A stretch of DNA of 64,000 bases, from assembly GCF_025399195.1 (NCBI RefSeq), contig NW_026252099.1:248001-312000 (forward strand), in the 5' to 3' direction. This DNA comes from Umbelopsis ramanniana AG (Eukaryota > Mucoromycota > Umbelopsidomycetes > Umbelopsidales > Umbelopsidaceae). Below, in pieces: positions 12,353 through 27,139 of the stretch. The notes under the pieces are model-generated. The model saw only the letters and a list, made by a program, of their open reading frames with translations, searched no databases and was not told the origin of the DNA. Position numbers and translations under genes: made by a program. Each line of letters begins with the position of its first letter. The stretch's first letter is position 1.

Positions 12353-15300
12353 TTATCGCTCATAATCTGCTGGAGAATCTTCTGGAGGCCAGAAAAAATG
12401 AGAAATGAAGTAGAAAAAAAAAAAAGCTAGCATAGATAAAATTTTTATTACAAAGCTAATCATCGCCAAAGTTGCTGATCCATTTTCTTTGAGAAATTGA
12501 TGTTTAAACAAAACGAAAGCGAAAAAAAAGAAAGAACACAATGCTAGAAGGGACACAAATCAAAATGTATCAAACAAAATAACTCCATCAGAGTGATGGC
12601 TTTTGACCTTTCGCTAAACGAAAAAAAATGGGCGGGGTAAAATATATGGTTAACATAACGCTGTCCTGAAAAATCCATAAAGCACGTCATGTAACTCACC
12701 ATCTAGCAAAGCTCTGCTGGCAAAGAATCGCACATCCCCATCCTTGTCATTAGTAAGTTTTTGTAGCGAAGGTACCACAGTACTTTCGATAAGATCAGCA
12801 GTATTGGCATCCTGTTTCAATGATGGAGTGAGAGTTTCAAGAGCCTTTGCCACATTGAAACGTATATTTGGTATAGGGTCCTCAGAGAGACTGATGACCG
12901 TAGGCAACACATAGTCCTTAATGATGCTAGGTGAAAGAGCATCCGTCATTGTCTAAGGGATAAGGTTTAGGTATGGTTGAAAGTCCCGGGCTTTCTAACA
13001 CAATCACTTACAGTCAAGGTGAAAATGGTTGTCATTCTGTACAGATAATTTTCATTGTCAGCCATTTTGATGATCTGCGTAATGACAGTATCCTTTGCCC
13101 ATTCTGCTCCAAATACTTCTGTCAACTTCTTCAAGTTGATAGTGGCTGCCTCTCGAATTGAGTAGACAGCGTCGCCGAGCCACGACATACAAAGGTTGAG
13201 CAACTTTTCGTCAAAGAACTCTACACCAAGCGGCGAGGCCAGCAGAGGAATATATTCAATTATAGCGAGACGCACACGCCACTGTCTGTCTTCAGCGAGT
13301 TCGGTAATGGCTGGTAGCAGGGATTGTGAAAGAAGGTCGATTCCGATGACTACAAAAATCACCAAGCGGTCGGTAAGCATGGGTTATTATGTATCTTGAC
13401 GGATCAACGTTACAACTGACCTTTGTTGATTTGCTCCAAATTAGCAATGACATTCAATCTAACATCAGGGAATTCGTCCTTCAGCAACTGCAAAAATAGA
13501 GGAAGCAAATGTTCGATAGTACTAAAACGAAAAGGGTAAGTACTCGGTGTGTTGTCAACCCATGGCCAAAAATAGGCACGTACTCTTCCTTTCCAAGAAT
13601 TGGCGAGAGGCCGCTGATATGTAGAGCAAGAGCAGCTCTGACGTGTTGGTTACCGTCCTCTACCAACTCACGAATGCAAGGTAAGAAGCTTTCCAAAATG
13701 GTCTGCTTGTCTGCGAACTTGGCAAAACCTATCATGGCGACATGTGTTAGAAGAACCATTCTCCACCTATACATACCATCCAAAATGCTTCCTTCTTACC
13801 AGGAACCTCTCCTGCGGCAGCAGTTCTGACTTCTCCCTCGCTATCCTTCAACAAATCAACAAAGGTTGAAACCAACTCTGCACGAACAGTGTCTTCTCCG
13901 ATGGCGTCGCAAACCTGTAACCATTCCGGAAATTGCTTAGAAAAAACTAGAAAAAATGTTATTTTTCTTGTGCATTAGCCAGTTATATTTACCTCTACGA
14001 ACTTTGAAGCCACCATATAGCGGACTCTCCATGCCTTGTCACGAGCAAGAGACTTGAGTGGCTCCAACAAAGTTTCGCGATTCTTTTGCGCATCAAATCG
14101 GTTTGCAATGGCGATGAGAATTTCAATAGTCAATAGTCGAACAGAGTCTTGGTCATCACTTGCGAGCTCGTTAAACAGCGAAAGAACGAATGTTTCTAAA
14201 TGTTCCTCCGATACAACACTGGAAAGTGTCTAATAACGACAACATCATACTGGTTATTCGTCAAAGCTCCCAAAACTATTTTTCACATGGTCAGTATCAA
14301 ATTACCTCTAGGGCCTTGGTAGTTGATCTTCTGACCATTGGCGTCTCGTCGTGTACAAGTTGAGCAAACATGCTGTCGGTTATAAATCAGTTTAGCAAAC
14401 CACGATGCATGAAATTTTTTGGTTTTGGTCATAGTACATACTTTCTCCATTCTTCTTGCTTTTGGGCATCAAAAGCGCTATAACAAACTGCAAATAAGCC
14501 AGCTGCTGAAGCACGGCTTGTGAACCATTCACCTTGAGCAAGGCGCTTGACAAGAGGTGCGAAATCATTATTTCGTTGGCTATCTTCCATTTGAGTAGCA
14601 ATTTGTCTCAAGGAGCTGACAGCCTAGAGGAAAATGCCATATCAAAACATTAGGTCATGCGTGTCATCTCTCACGAAAGTTGTCGTAGTCTCTAACCTTA
14701 TCTCTAACTGTCGCGTCTTCGATAGCAGCTAAACTCTCCAAAGGTACTAAAAGGCGAGGCAGATACTCTGAGCCACCCAAGTAAGGGCTAAGGTTGGGCA
14801 ATTCTTCCGCTAAAGCGAGCAAGACTTCATCTTCATCATCGATCGAGTCTGAATTTGAGAGTATTATATGCCCATAGTAAGATAGCGGGAAGAGGAAAAT
14901 AAAATGATAACAGAATTAGTTTGAAACGATAAGAAAACGTTAATGATATGGCAAAATATCATGTATATAGGAGCATCCATGCTTTCAATATATAAGGTGA
15001 AAAAAAGCCGGCGAAACTTCCGGATGCCGATTGATTCTCAAGCGAAAATCATGACGATTCGAATCAAGGGAAGTGGGGGAGGGGGCATAGGAAGGGAATG
15101 ACAATGCATAAGAAACAACAAGACTCACCATCCAAGAAAGGGATCAATTCGTCTCTTGCTCTTTCAGGACCAAGGGCCGCGGCAATAACAGTCAACTTTT
15201 TGCAGGCATTGACTCGATATTGCACATCGTCGTGCTTAAGCTGGTCAATCAGCGCGGCTACCGACGAAAGGTCATCGTCATCGTTCTGGTCGACTTCGGA

Positions 15301-15396
15301 AACATCCATGGCAGTGGAATCGGGTACTGGAGATCTATCCTCCTCCATATATTCTGTAGGAGTCATTGGGGTTGAGTCCACTTCCATTTGTTGCAT
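12353..15396 (-). CDS. TPD3: PP2A scaffold subunit A (HEAT repeats)
   Basis: Exons 15396-15129, 14848-14697, 14623-14442, 14372-14306, 14229-13993, 13914-13800, 13728-13584, 13521-13421, 13349-13012, 12952-12700 and 12381-12353 give 628 aa. The protein is a chain of HEAT repeats matching the family, for example [26 protein letters not shown] and [12 protein letters not shown]-like helices ([14 protein letters not shown]). It scaffolds the PP2A catalytic and B subunits. The N-terminal ~35 residues before the first HEAT repeat are acidic and Ser/Pro-rich. The 3' end is uncertain. A GTGAGTT donor after RALLD, spliced to a 29-nt last exon (EDSPADYER), gives the listed end. Without that 318-nt intron the frame would stop at 12650 after [16 protein letters not shown]. 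The body is certain; only the last ~10-16 residues are in doubt. Confidence 0.9.
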
Positions 15397-15900
15397 TGTA
15401 TTGGACAAAGAGTGGCGCTGACGCTAAAGAGTTGGATGATGTGTGTGAATCACGCCCTGCGCAAAATGGAAAGCAGTCCCTATCCCAACCCTACCCAGCC
15501 AATTTTTTTTTATAAGCATGGGCCTCGATTTCTTACAGCTTGGGCGGTTTGAGGAATGATCGGCCTGCTATGGGCTTTATACGCTAAGAATGCAAGCACT
15601 GATAGCTGCTTCTCTTTTCCCATCATTTTGTTGTTATTTTGGCAGCAAAAGACGCTTACATCGTATATGGTATATGCTGCGTCCGTCATCGAAAACCCTA
15701 TGTTTGACGTACATAAAAATTTTGGTCTGCACCCTTTTTCAGCTGAAACCCGACAGCTCTTTGGTGCACTGGCATCGAAACAAAATCAATATACCATCTG
15801 CAACCAACGCATGAAAGTTGACCTTATTCTACTACAGCTTGGTATTGTTGCTCGACGCCTTAGCTGCCTTCTCACTTCCGTTTAGCGCTGTCACTTTACA
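15397..15900. other. bidirectional promoter region (TPD3 / AGC kinase)
   Basis: 504 bp between two divergently transcribed start codons. It contains a T-run near 15505 and no convincing ORF. Confidence 0.4.
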
Positions 15901-17491
<1,591 letters not shown>

Positions 17492-17927
17492 TATGGGCTA
17501 CAATGTCAGGGTTATCAGTAGAGGTAATTCCAATACGCACTGTGTTCAAGCCCAGGAAACTTTTTATCACTTGGTTCGGTGATAAAAAAAGTAATATGAT
17601 CTAGAATGTAAATAAGTCATTATTCAATTTCAATTAGCAAATATGAAACTTCTTGTTTTCGAGTACATTGCACTATCAAAAATAAATATTTATCTCTTTA
17701 GTACAATTGACTTTACGATAATAGATATTTTTCTTTTTCAGCTCTGTATTGGTGAATGTACTCTCGTATCGGCAATATTGATCTAAGCTTTAGGCTGCGG
17801 TGAAGAATCACCTGATTAAAATCACGTGAACTAGTGGCTTGGCAAATTATTTTTTTTCGTTGGAAAGAATAAGTGAGTCAATCGCTGCGGCGCCAAAGTC
17901 GATCTTTCTGTAACTTTTTAATCTACC
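17492..17927. other. EF-1alpha promoter region
   Basis: 436 bp upstream of EF-1alpha and downstream of the kinase. It includes CACGTG at about 17823 (an E-box-like palindrome) and T-rich blocks. The leader CGATCTTTCTGTAACTTTTT is pyrimidine-rich, as in highly expressed fungal genes. Confidence 0.45.
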
Positions 17928-19458
<1,531 letters not shown>

Positions 19459-19698
19459 GCTCATTCGCCACCACCAACAACCACTTAAAAAAATAGCACA
19501 TCAAAGCCATTTCACCCAATCCTTAGTTTTAATGAACTGTTGCCCTGTCTAGAGTATTGTGATTTAGCACTTGTGCTGTTTGTTTCAAATACAATTGTTC
19601 TATTACATCAAACATATTTGACTTTTATAATGCAATAGGGGAATTAATAGACGTGAAGGATAAAGTGTGGTATGATCAAAAGGCTAACGAGGTTTCAT

Positions 19699-20506
19699 CT
19701 AGAGGGCGAGCAGTGAGACGAGCATCGCCCCACATACCGCCAAAAGACCCGGTGCTAAGTGCTGGCCATCGCTGCTAGACAAGAAACTTGACGGCTGTGC
19801 TACGCTTTCACCGTTAACGCTATTGCCGCCGCCAGATGTAGGAGAAAACAAGTTGGATGTCGTGATGTTGGGAGCTTGTGGGTTGATTTTGACCGTAATG
19901 ACAGTATTGGTTTGCTGTAACTTATCTGTGAATATAACCTTTTTCCAGCACAACTGGGTCAATACCATTTCCACATGCTTCTATCTATTGCACAAATGTA
20001 ACTCACATCATAAATACCCGCTGGGACATCTTTTGGAATGGGAAACTAACATGCATTTGATGTGAGTTCTATGTGACAGTGGCGTGATATGTTTGCATGA
20101 AGTACGCTATAATGCTTACATTGATAGCCTTCTCGTAGAATGAGAGATTGTCTCTGCCTTTGCTCAATTTTCCAGACTGTGACACATCAGCGTTGGCAGT
20201 GACGACAAAGTTGGTAACATTTAGCTGATTAGAAGCGTTTGGGATGATGGAGACGGCCAATTGCAGAGCTACATTGATTGTGAGCAATTGTATAATATAA
20301 CGATGTCACCTTCATGGGTACTTACTTTGTGATGCCGCGATACTGCTAGAGAAAGAGTATACAACGGGTAATATTTGACCTGCAACATAGATAGAGTTGG
20401 GTAGTGGTGAAAGGATGTCAAAGGTCCCAGAAATGGATGTCACTGCGCCGTAAGCGGTTGTAGCCAAGACCAGCACTACAGAAACCTGACGAAGAATATT
20501 GTACAT
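19699..20506 (-). CDS. GPI-anchored secreted protein with Kre9/Knh1-like domain
   Basis: Exons 20506-20326, 20268-20120, 20045-20007 and 19938-19699 give 202 aa. The protein starts with a signal peptide (MYNILRQVSVVLVLATTAYG) and continues with ISGTFDILSPLPNSIYVAGQILPVVY, typical of the N-terminal Ser-Thr-rich/Kre9-Knh1 fold of fungal cell-wall proteins. It ends with a Ser-rich stretch and a hydrophobic tail (HLAPGLLAVCGAMLVSLLAL) after SSDG, a good GPI attachment signal. In-frame Met codons further upstream would spoil the signal peptide, so the Met at 20506 was chosen. A TATAAAT lies near 20580, about 70 nt upstream. The role in wall assembly is inferred from the fold and anchor. Confidence 0.8.
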
Positions 20507-21700
20507 TATGACTACCAGAATGTTGAAGTTAATGCAAGAGGAAAGAGTTGTGTTTTTGATAGAAGTCGAATGCATTTATAAGATTTCAGTTTTGACCCTG
20601 TGCGAATCGAAGTCATGAAATTCATAGGAGACATTCCAGCAATCTGCTTTTTCCAATTTGGCAGCAAACAATCAAACGCCAAATCGCCAAAGAAGAACAT
20701 GCCAGTTATATCTATATTCCATGTAGATTTTGAATCTGTAAAGCATGATTACCGCTATCTGCTGAGCCTTCCACTGCAAGTTAGTATCTCATTGTAGGCT
20801 TGAACTTTGCTAAATAAGTACCAGAATAAACTAAATGTCCAAGGAAACCTTCATTAAACTTGCACTTTGTACCTTCCTTGTATGTCTTTTATGATAGTAT
20901 AAACCGGCTACTATTAATATTGAAGATCACATCGCTTTTTTCCATGTGAAAAGCAATTTACAGAGTCTTACATGACCTTCGTTCTAAATAAAATCTACTG
21001 TGGCTGTAGCCAAGTAAGCATCACAACCAAATCCTTTGTAGGTTCTGACGCTTCATCTGTGCTCCAGCAAAAAGGCTATTTCTATTTTTTTTTATTTTTT
21101 ATAAATCTTATACATCTGCGCATATCTTTTCTTAAACAGCATGTCTGTAAGGTCACTGTGACAAAGTCCGGTGTATAATGTCGATTATGAACCAACTTTC
21201 TTCAAAAATCCTTTTAGCAATTGCCTATATCATAGCCATACTATATAACGTTACGGGCTATTGTATGATACGGCAGAGATGAGGTTTCAACGCGTGAAAG
21301 TGCCATCAGGTATTTAGCCTTGGAAGGCTTCACTCGCCTCCTAGCGGTAGAAAAGTAACGAGGTCTTCATTGCAGCTTTAGAAGTTGTGAGCTCAAATGA
21401 CTAGAAAGATAATTAATTTGCCTAACATTGGATCGAAATGGAACAGGAAATGTTCTGGAGAAAGTTATGACTGCAAGTTGAGACGCATTCGGTCTGAGTG
21501 CTATAGCCTGCAAAAGAGAGGGTTGAAAGGATTCAAATTGTCAACCAGAGTTTTGAAGGTCCGCCCAGCGATATTTAATTTTTGTAAAGTGGATGTTTGT
21601 TACCCCCTCTTTTTCATTGGCCATCTTTTAAGTAAGGAAGCCATCCATCCATCCATCGACATACCAATCCATTCATCTAACTCGCTTGTTACATTATAGC
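20507..21700. other. 1.2-kb divergent intergenic region
   Basis: It separates the GPI protein (-) and ribosomal protein uS9 (+). Short ORFs occur but have no motifs. A CATC/CCAT repeat (CCATCCATCCATCC) lies near 21641 in the uS9 leader region. No RNA gene pattern was recognised. Confidence 0.4.
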
Positions 21701-22565
21701 ATGGAGTCAGTACAGACATTCGGAAGAAAGGTGCGTTTCTTGATTATCAACACACATAATCTAGCCATTACAACATGCAGGGCAATCGAATCCAGATTGC
21801 CTTACCTAGTGAACGCAATTATCAATACTACCTATGTGAACGACACTACTATATTTTACTACATACTCGACTTCGCTATTCCACAACATATATTGCAACA
21901 CGATCGACACTTTTATCAAAATTCAGTGCAATGGGTGGAATTATAGGAAACATTGGGACGGAATTAGCTAACATTTACCGTTATTACTTTTTTCTCTCTT
22001 CAGAAAACCGCTACTGCCGTCGCTCACTGCAAGCGCGGAAAGGGTCTTATCCGTGTTAACGGTTCCCCTCTTGACCTCCTCGAACCTGAGATCATGAAAT
22101 TCAAGGTCTATGAAGTCGTCCTTCTCCTCGGCCAAGAGCGTTTCAGCAACATTGACGTCCGCATTCGCGTCAACGGTGGTGGTGCGTATTTTTTTTTTTC
22201 AAAGGAAAACCCAGTGCGTGCCGACAAGGCGGTAAAAGTACCATTGAATGCTAATCCAGCCATCTGAATCACAGGTCACGTCTCCCAGATCTACGCTATC
22301 CGTCAAGCTCTTGCCAAGGCTGTCGTTGCCTTCAACCAGAAGTTCGTCGATGAAGCCTCCAAGAAGGAAATCAAGGAAATCCTCGTTCAATTCGACCGTA
22401 CTCTCCTTGTTGCCGATCCCCGTCGCTGCGAACCCAAGAAGGTATGTTATCAGTTAAAAGCATGGATATCAGGTCATAGCGACAATGTCACTCATTTGCC
22501 TTTCTTTTTTTTTCTAGTTCGGAGGTCCCGGTGCCCGTGCTCGTTACCAAAAGTCTTACCGTTAA
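21701..22565 (+). CDS. RPS16: 40S ribosomal protein uS9 (RPS16)
   Basis: Exons 21701-21730, 22004-22181, 22275-22441 and 22518-22565 give 140 aa, the usual length. [20 protein letters not shown], then [30 protein letters not shown], and the basic C-terminus [15 protein letters not shown] are diagnostic. The final Arg reaches into the decoding centre in the family. Exon 1 is only 30 nt and the first intron (273 nt) is long for this window. I checked that intron for C/D snoRNA boxes and found none. Confidence 0.97.
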
Positions 22566-23437
22566 GCGGTACCTTTATTGGATGGATTTTTTTTTCCAAA
22601 ACTTGGCTCTTATAATTGTTTGATATGACTCAATAGAACAAGTCGTGTCTTGAAAATCATATTGGACTGTCAATGTATGCGTGTGTAATGTGTGGGTTGG
22701 GTGTGTAGGCCAGGTGGCGGGAATGCAATGACATATTGCTAAGGTACACCAGTTGCTGGTAATAGGAGAGGTCCAAGGGCGGGTGGAGAGGGGTTGTGAG
22801 GGAGGTCAATCAATTATAACCATGGTGTAACGAGCGGTCAATTTTACTCCCTTTGCACTCCGTAACCATGTTGTCTCCACACCATGTAGGATGTAGCGCC
22901 AACTTGCCAATGAAATCTAAATCAATTCAACCACCTTGCTTATATCGCTTTCCGTGGGGCTCTTCAAGCTTTACGTCGCTAGATTGTATATAGACAATGG
23001 ATGTGTTAAAAAGAAGTTGTGGCATGATATACGTGCGAAGCTCTCACACGTGGGTCTCCTTTGAGATATAATCTACTCCCATTATGTTACTAGCTCATTG
23101 TCAGTGATAGTGATAACCCAGTCCATTTACCCACTCTCCCTAGTACACCTATTTAGATTCAATGGCCCCTTCGGATCCGGTTTTTCTGTAGTCGACTGAC
23201 AAAATATTGCCTAGTATACCCTCCTCATGTGAAAAATCAGTGTTTCTATTTTGTCCATTCTGTCAAAAGTTCCCTCTTCTCCTCCCTCTTATATCCGTAA
23301 ACTTCACGCTTTCTCCAATTCCTTTCATCGTCCAACTGGATCTCTGCAACAGATCTATTTATGATCGCCTTGTTCTACATTAATACGATTTGTGCACACC
23401 GGGACACGTCAATTGAAAACCATCTGAACAGCCGCGT
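22566..23437. other. intergenic between RPS16 and membrane protein
   Basis: 872 bp holding the RPS16 3' end and the promoter of the next gene. There is a GT-rich stretch (GTGTGTAATGTGTGGGTTGGGTGTG) near 22680 and CACGTGGG near 23047. No coding evidence was seen. Confidence 0.35.
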
Positions 23438-24531
23438 ATGCGAGTGGTGTTATTAGCAGTCGCGTACCTTATGCTCTGCGATGGCGTAACTTGTCGATGT
23501 AAGGTCGTCTTTCCGCCGATAAATGATTTTCATGAGAAGTTTTTTTTAATATATTATTAGCCCTAGCACATGAACGATCCCTACATCGTAGACATGAGCT
23601 TCATCGTAAACATAGTCATATAAACGATGTAGTGGACACAACAACTACACCATCAATGGAGCCATCCTCTACCAACCCTATCGACCCTGACTCAACTTCA
23701 AGTGATGCTTACGACATCATGATTGCACAAATTATCTCACAACTTTACTCCAACTATACCTCAGACATGACACCTTTAAACGTAACTGCACAGCCAGATA
23801 CTCTTCCGTTTGAGAACTCAACCTTAGTCTCAGAGTTAGCAAATTCTACACAAACTTCAACTCACACAAAGACAGCAAGCCACCATCATACGCCTCATAA
23901 CACTGCTACGCGTCGACCTTCCAAGCATGCAGTTGAACATCATTCGGCAACGAACACCATATCCACGCTTGCTGAGCAAGAAACGGATTGGCCAGATAGA
24001 CAATCGGCCCATCCCCATAAATCACACAAACCACCAGACACTAAGAAAGACGACGATGACGATGACGATGACGATGGCGATGACGACGACGAGGACGACA
24101 GCAGCGATGATGGCAGTAACATAGCAGTAGCGCATATTATTACCCCATCTGTTACAGTCTCAGCAAGACCTAGCGTGACGGCCAATTTGGAGAGCCCTAC
24201 CAGTACACAGGCGGAAAGCGAAGCTGTCCGAGCAGAAAGAGCCAACAAGATCATAGGTATTGTCGTTGGGCTTGGTTGTGTTGTGATCGGCGCTGCTGGA
24301 CTTGCTGGAATCATCATAATCCGTAAACGAGAGAAAGCAAGACAAATCGTGCTGGACGACCCAGATGTACAAACCCGCTGGCGACCACAATCCTTTCTCG
24401 CTGTCGTTACTACCGCTGTCACTCGTGCTCAACAAAGTTGCCATAGGGAAAACAGTATCAAAAGCAATGGGTCCTCTGAAAGTAAATATGGACAGGGGCA
24501 AACAAGGCCACAAAGTCCCATTGCTGTATGA
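23438..24531 (+). CDS. single-pass plasma-membrane-type protein with acidic tract
   Basis: Exons 23438-23498 and 23561-24531 give 343 aa. The short first exon encodes a clear signal peptide (MRVVLLAVAYLMLCDGVTCR). It is missed if only the long open frame is considered, which has no ATG at its start. The ectodomain is Ser/Thr-rich with several NxS/T sites and a His-rich patch. It then carries a mainly aspartate tract at residues ~183-203. One transmembrane helix (KIIGIVVGLGCVVIGAAGLA, residues ~247-274) is followed by basic residues (RKREKAR) and a ~55-residue cytosolic tail. This layout resembles fungal wall-stress sensors of the Mid2/Wsc type, but no family-specific domain is seen, so the role is unassigned. 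Confidence 0.75.
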
Positions 24532-24794
24532 TATAAAGCCCTTAGAAAAACTTTGAGCGTGTTTCAGTAAATTTCGTTAGTCAATACATTGTTCCAAGTT
24601 CATTTTCCCTTCAGTGTATCAGTTATGTTTTATCTAGCGACGCTCTTTTTATTGTTTAGAAACATAAAGAAGCGTGTTAGATGAAGGAGATATTAATATT
24701 CATTCCAATAAAACACTGGCAATCAAGTCTATTCCAACACACGCCTCACTGGGGTCGATCTAGCTGGCTGTACGGCGGTTATAACTTCAATACA

Positions 24795-27043
24795 TTATGC
24801 TTGAGAAGTGAAAAGGGGAACAAGCGCTTTTTTGGTGACCTTGCCCATAGCATTCTTGGGAAGCTCGTCCATGGTCTTCAAAAGGGTAGGCACCTTGTAG
24901 AAGGCGATCTTGGGTTTGAGAGTAGCTCTCATAGTTTGCAGATCAAGTTCCTGTCATTTGTGATTAGTTGCTATCCTATATTAACTATCAATTGGGTATT
25001 TTTTTTTAACTCACTTTGTCAGTATTCATCACTACAACAGCAGCAACTTTTTGTCCCCATTCTTCATCTTCTACTCCGACAACCGCCACGTCTTGTATGC
25101 CCAAGTCGGCTGACAGCATTTCCCTTTCAATTTCCAAGGCACTGACCTTGTATCCGCCAGTCTGTTCCCCAAATTCTAATTAGATAGTGTGCCCCTTGAG
25201 AGGTAATTAAGGTTCGCACTTACTTTGATAATGTCTACACTACTTCGACCCATAATGGAAAAGTAACCCTTGGCACCGTGACGAATGCCAATATCACCAG
25301 ACTTGTACCTATAGAGAGGGGTGAGCACAGGATCCACAATACAAAAAAAAAAAAAAAAGCCACATCGTTCATCTTGACGTACCAGCCATCTTCTGTAAAT
25401 TCCTTAGTGGTTGCCTCTGGGCGATTGTAATAGCCCATGAAAACATTGGGCCCCTTGACTTGGATAGCGCCAGGAACTTCCCGCTCGTCGGTGACATCCA
25501 TATCAAATTTACCCGAGCCCTCAATAGACTCGGCCATTAGACGTACTTGCACTTTGGGCAGTGGAAGTCCCACGGTTCCTTCTACACGTTCATTAATTTC
25601 GTAAGGTTGGCTGAGTGCCATACCAAATTCGCTTGTACCGTATCGCTCCAATAACACCTGATGTGAGATGGTTTCCCATTTAGCTCGAACAGGTGTAGGT
25701 AGAGATGCTGATCCAGACACCATAAGACGGAATTTCGCACAAGCCGCGGTTGCAGCGACTTGATCTGACTCTGATAGCCCGGTGGTATAGTGCTTGATCA
25801 GCTTGGCTAGAAAGGGGAAATAAAAAAAATAAAAAGCGTCAAGGTCATGAACAATGACGTCGGATGTACCCTATCAAAACATCTCATTTTGACTTACAGT
25901 AAATAGTGGGGACAGCCATAAAGACGTTGATGCTATCGCCTTCTTGACCACTAATCCAGCGTTGCCACACAGCATTGTTATCAAACTTTTCCAGAATTTC
26001 CACAGTGGCACCCGCAAACAATGGGCATTGCAGGGCATTGATGATACCATGGACATGGTGGAGTGGAAGTACGTGCAGAATTCGGTCACTGGACTTCCAT
26101 CTCCAAGCCTGCACGAGCCCTTCTGTTTGCACCGTAATAGCCTCATGTGAGGACACAACTCCCTTTGGTTTACCTGTCACAAGTTCAATATCAATATGGC
26201 TATCGACATATTAGCATTCATCTGTACCTACCAGTGGTGCCACTAGTAAAGATGATCAAGGCAGGTCTAGTGATCTCCATGTCAAACAGCTCCGGAATAG
26301 CCTTTTCTTGTACATCCATATCAGAATCTCCGAACACCTGAAGGTCGATTTTCACCGTTTTAGCAACATTTCCCATCACAGCCTCGTATTTGGGATGAGC
26401 CAAAATGAGTGAAGCTTCCGAGTCCGTCACACTGTACAGGAGTTCATGCTCAGGATGTGCCGTACCTTATGAGGTCAATTAGTAACACACATTGTCAACG
26501 TAAAAACAATTTTCCAGTGCAACTCACAAAGTGGAACGGCAACGCCTCCAGCTGCCCAAATAGCCCATTGCCACACTACGTATTGGTAGCCACTGTTCGT
26601 GCAGGTTAACATCATGTCAAAAAGTATCATAGGCTTCATTCGCCTTACCTTGGGCAGATGAACGCAATGCGTTCACCGTTCAGGTCACTTGTGAATTGAA
26701 AGTACGGTTTTAATACTTGTTTTGGGAAAAGCATTGAAGGTAGCGGCGACCGTCTGTCCAGAATACTCACTTTCGTCCATTTAAGATCTTGTTTCGAAAT
26801 ATCGCGACGGCTGACACTAAGTCTCCATAGGAGTAGCTTTTAGAGGTTCTAACGTCAACCACGGCGGGGTGGCTTTGGTCTAGCTGCTGAGCGTGACGAA
26901 CGGCTTGTTCGAATAGGGGAAGCTTTGGTAGAGCTTTATTGGTTCAATACGAGAAGGTACGATATATAAGTATAAATATAAGCAATGTCTAACAAAGTCA
27001 TTGGGTGCTTCTAGTGCAGGACATTACCAAGTTTTGTGGACAT
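24795..27043 (-). CDS. acyl-CoA synthetase, ACSF3/malonate-CoA ligase-like
   Basis: Exons 27043-27028, 26933-26771, 26687-26649, 26592-26528, 26465-26232, 26173-25898, 25806-25383, 25308-25224, 25161-25015 and 24950-24795 give 534 aa. The AMP-binding fold is complete: P-loop [32 protein letters not shown], the adenylate motif [16 protein letters not shown], the hinge region [11 protein letters not shown]...[21 protein letters not shown], and the C-terminal catalytic Lys in [12 protein letters not shown]. The pattern [14 protein letters not shown] is characteristic of ACSF3, which activates malonate (or methylmalonate) to feed mitochondrial fatty-acid synthesis. The N-terminus ([20 protein letters not shown]) is not a strong mitochondrial presequence, so location is uncertain. 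The window also holds a mitochondrial ketoacyl synthase, a possible pathway partner. Confidence 0.88.
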
Positions 27044-27139
27044 TGGGGGGAATTGGATTACAAGTTGAATTGAAACAGCAGTGCCTCCCCCCGTTCAAAT
27101 ACTCTCGGCGGGGGGCTAATTCGGTTAGGCATATAGCCG

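Noticed and set aside
12353-12556. 67-codon Phe-rich ORF downstream of the PP2A-A gene
   Set aside because: The Phe and Leu runs come from poly-T intron sequence. Only its last nine codons are kept, as a candidate terminal exon.
21731-22003. Possible snoRNA in the long first intron of RPS16
   Set aside because: No C (RUGAUGA) and D (CUGA) box pair with terminal stem, and no H/ACA layout, could be found by eye.
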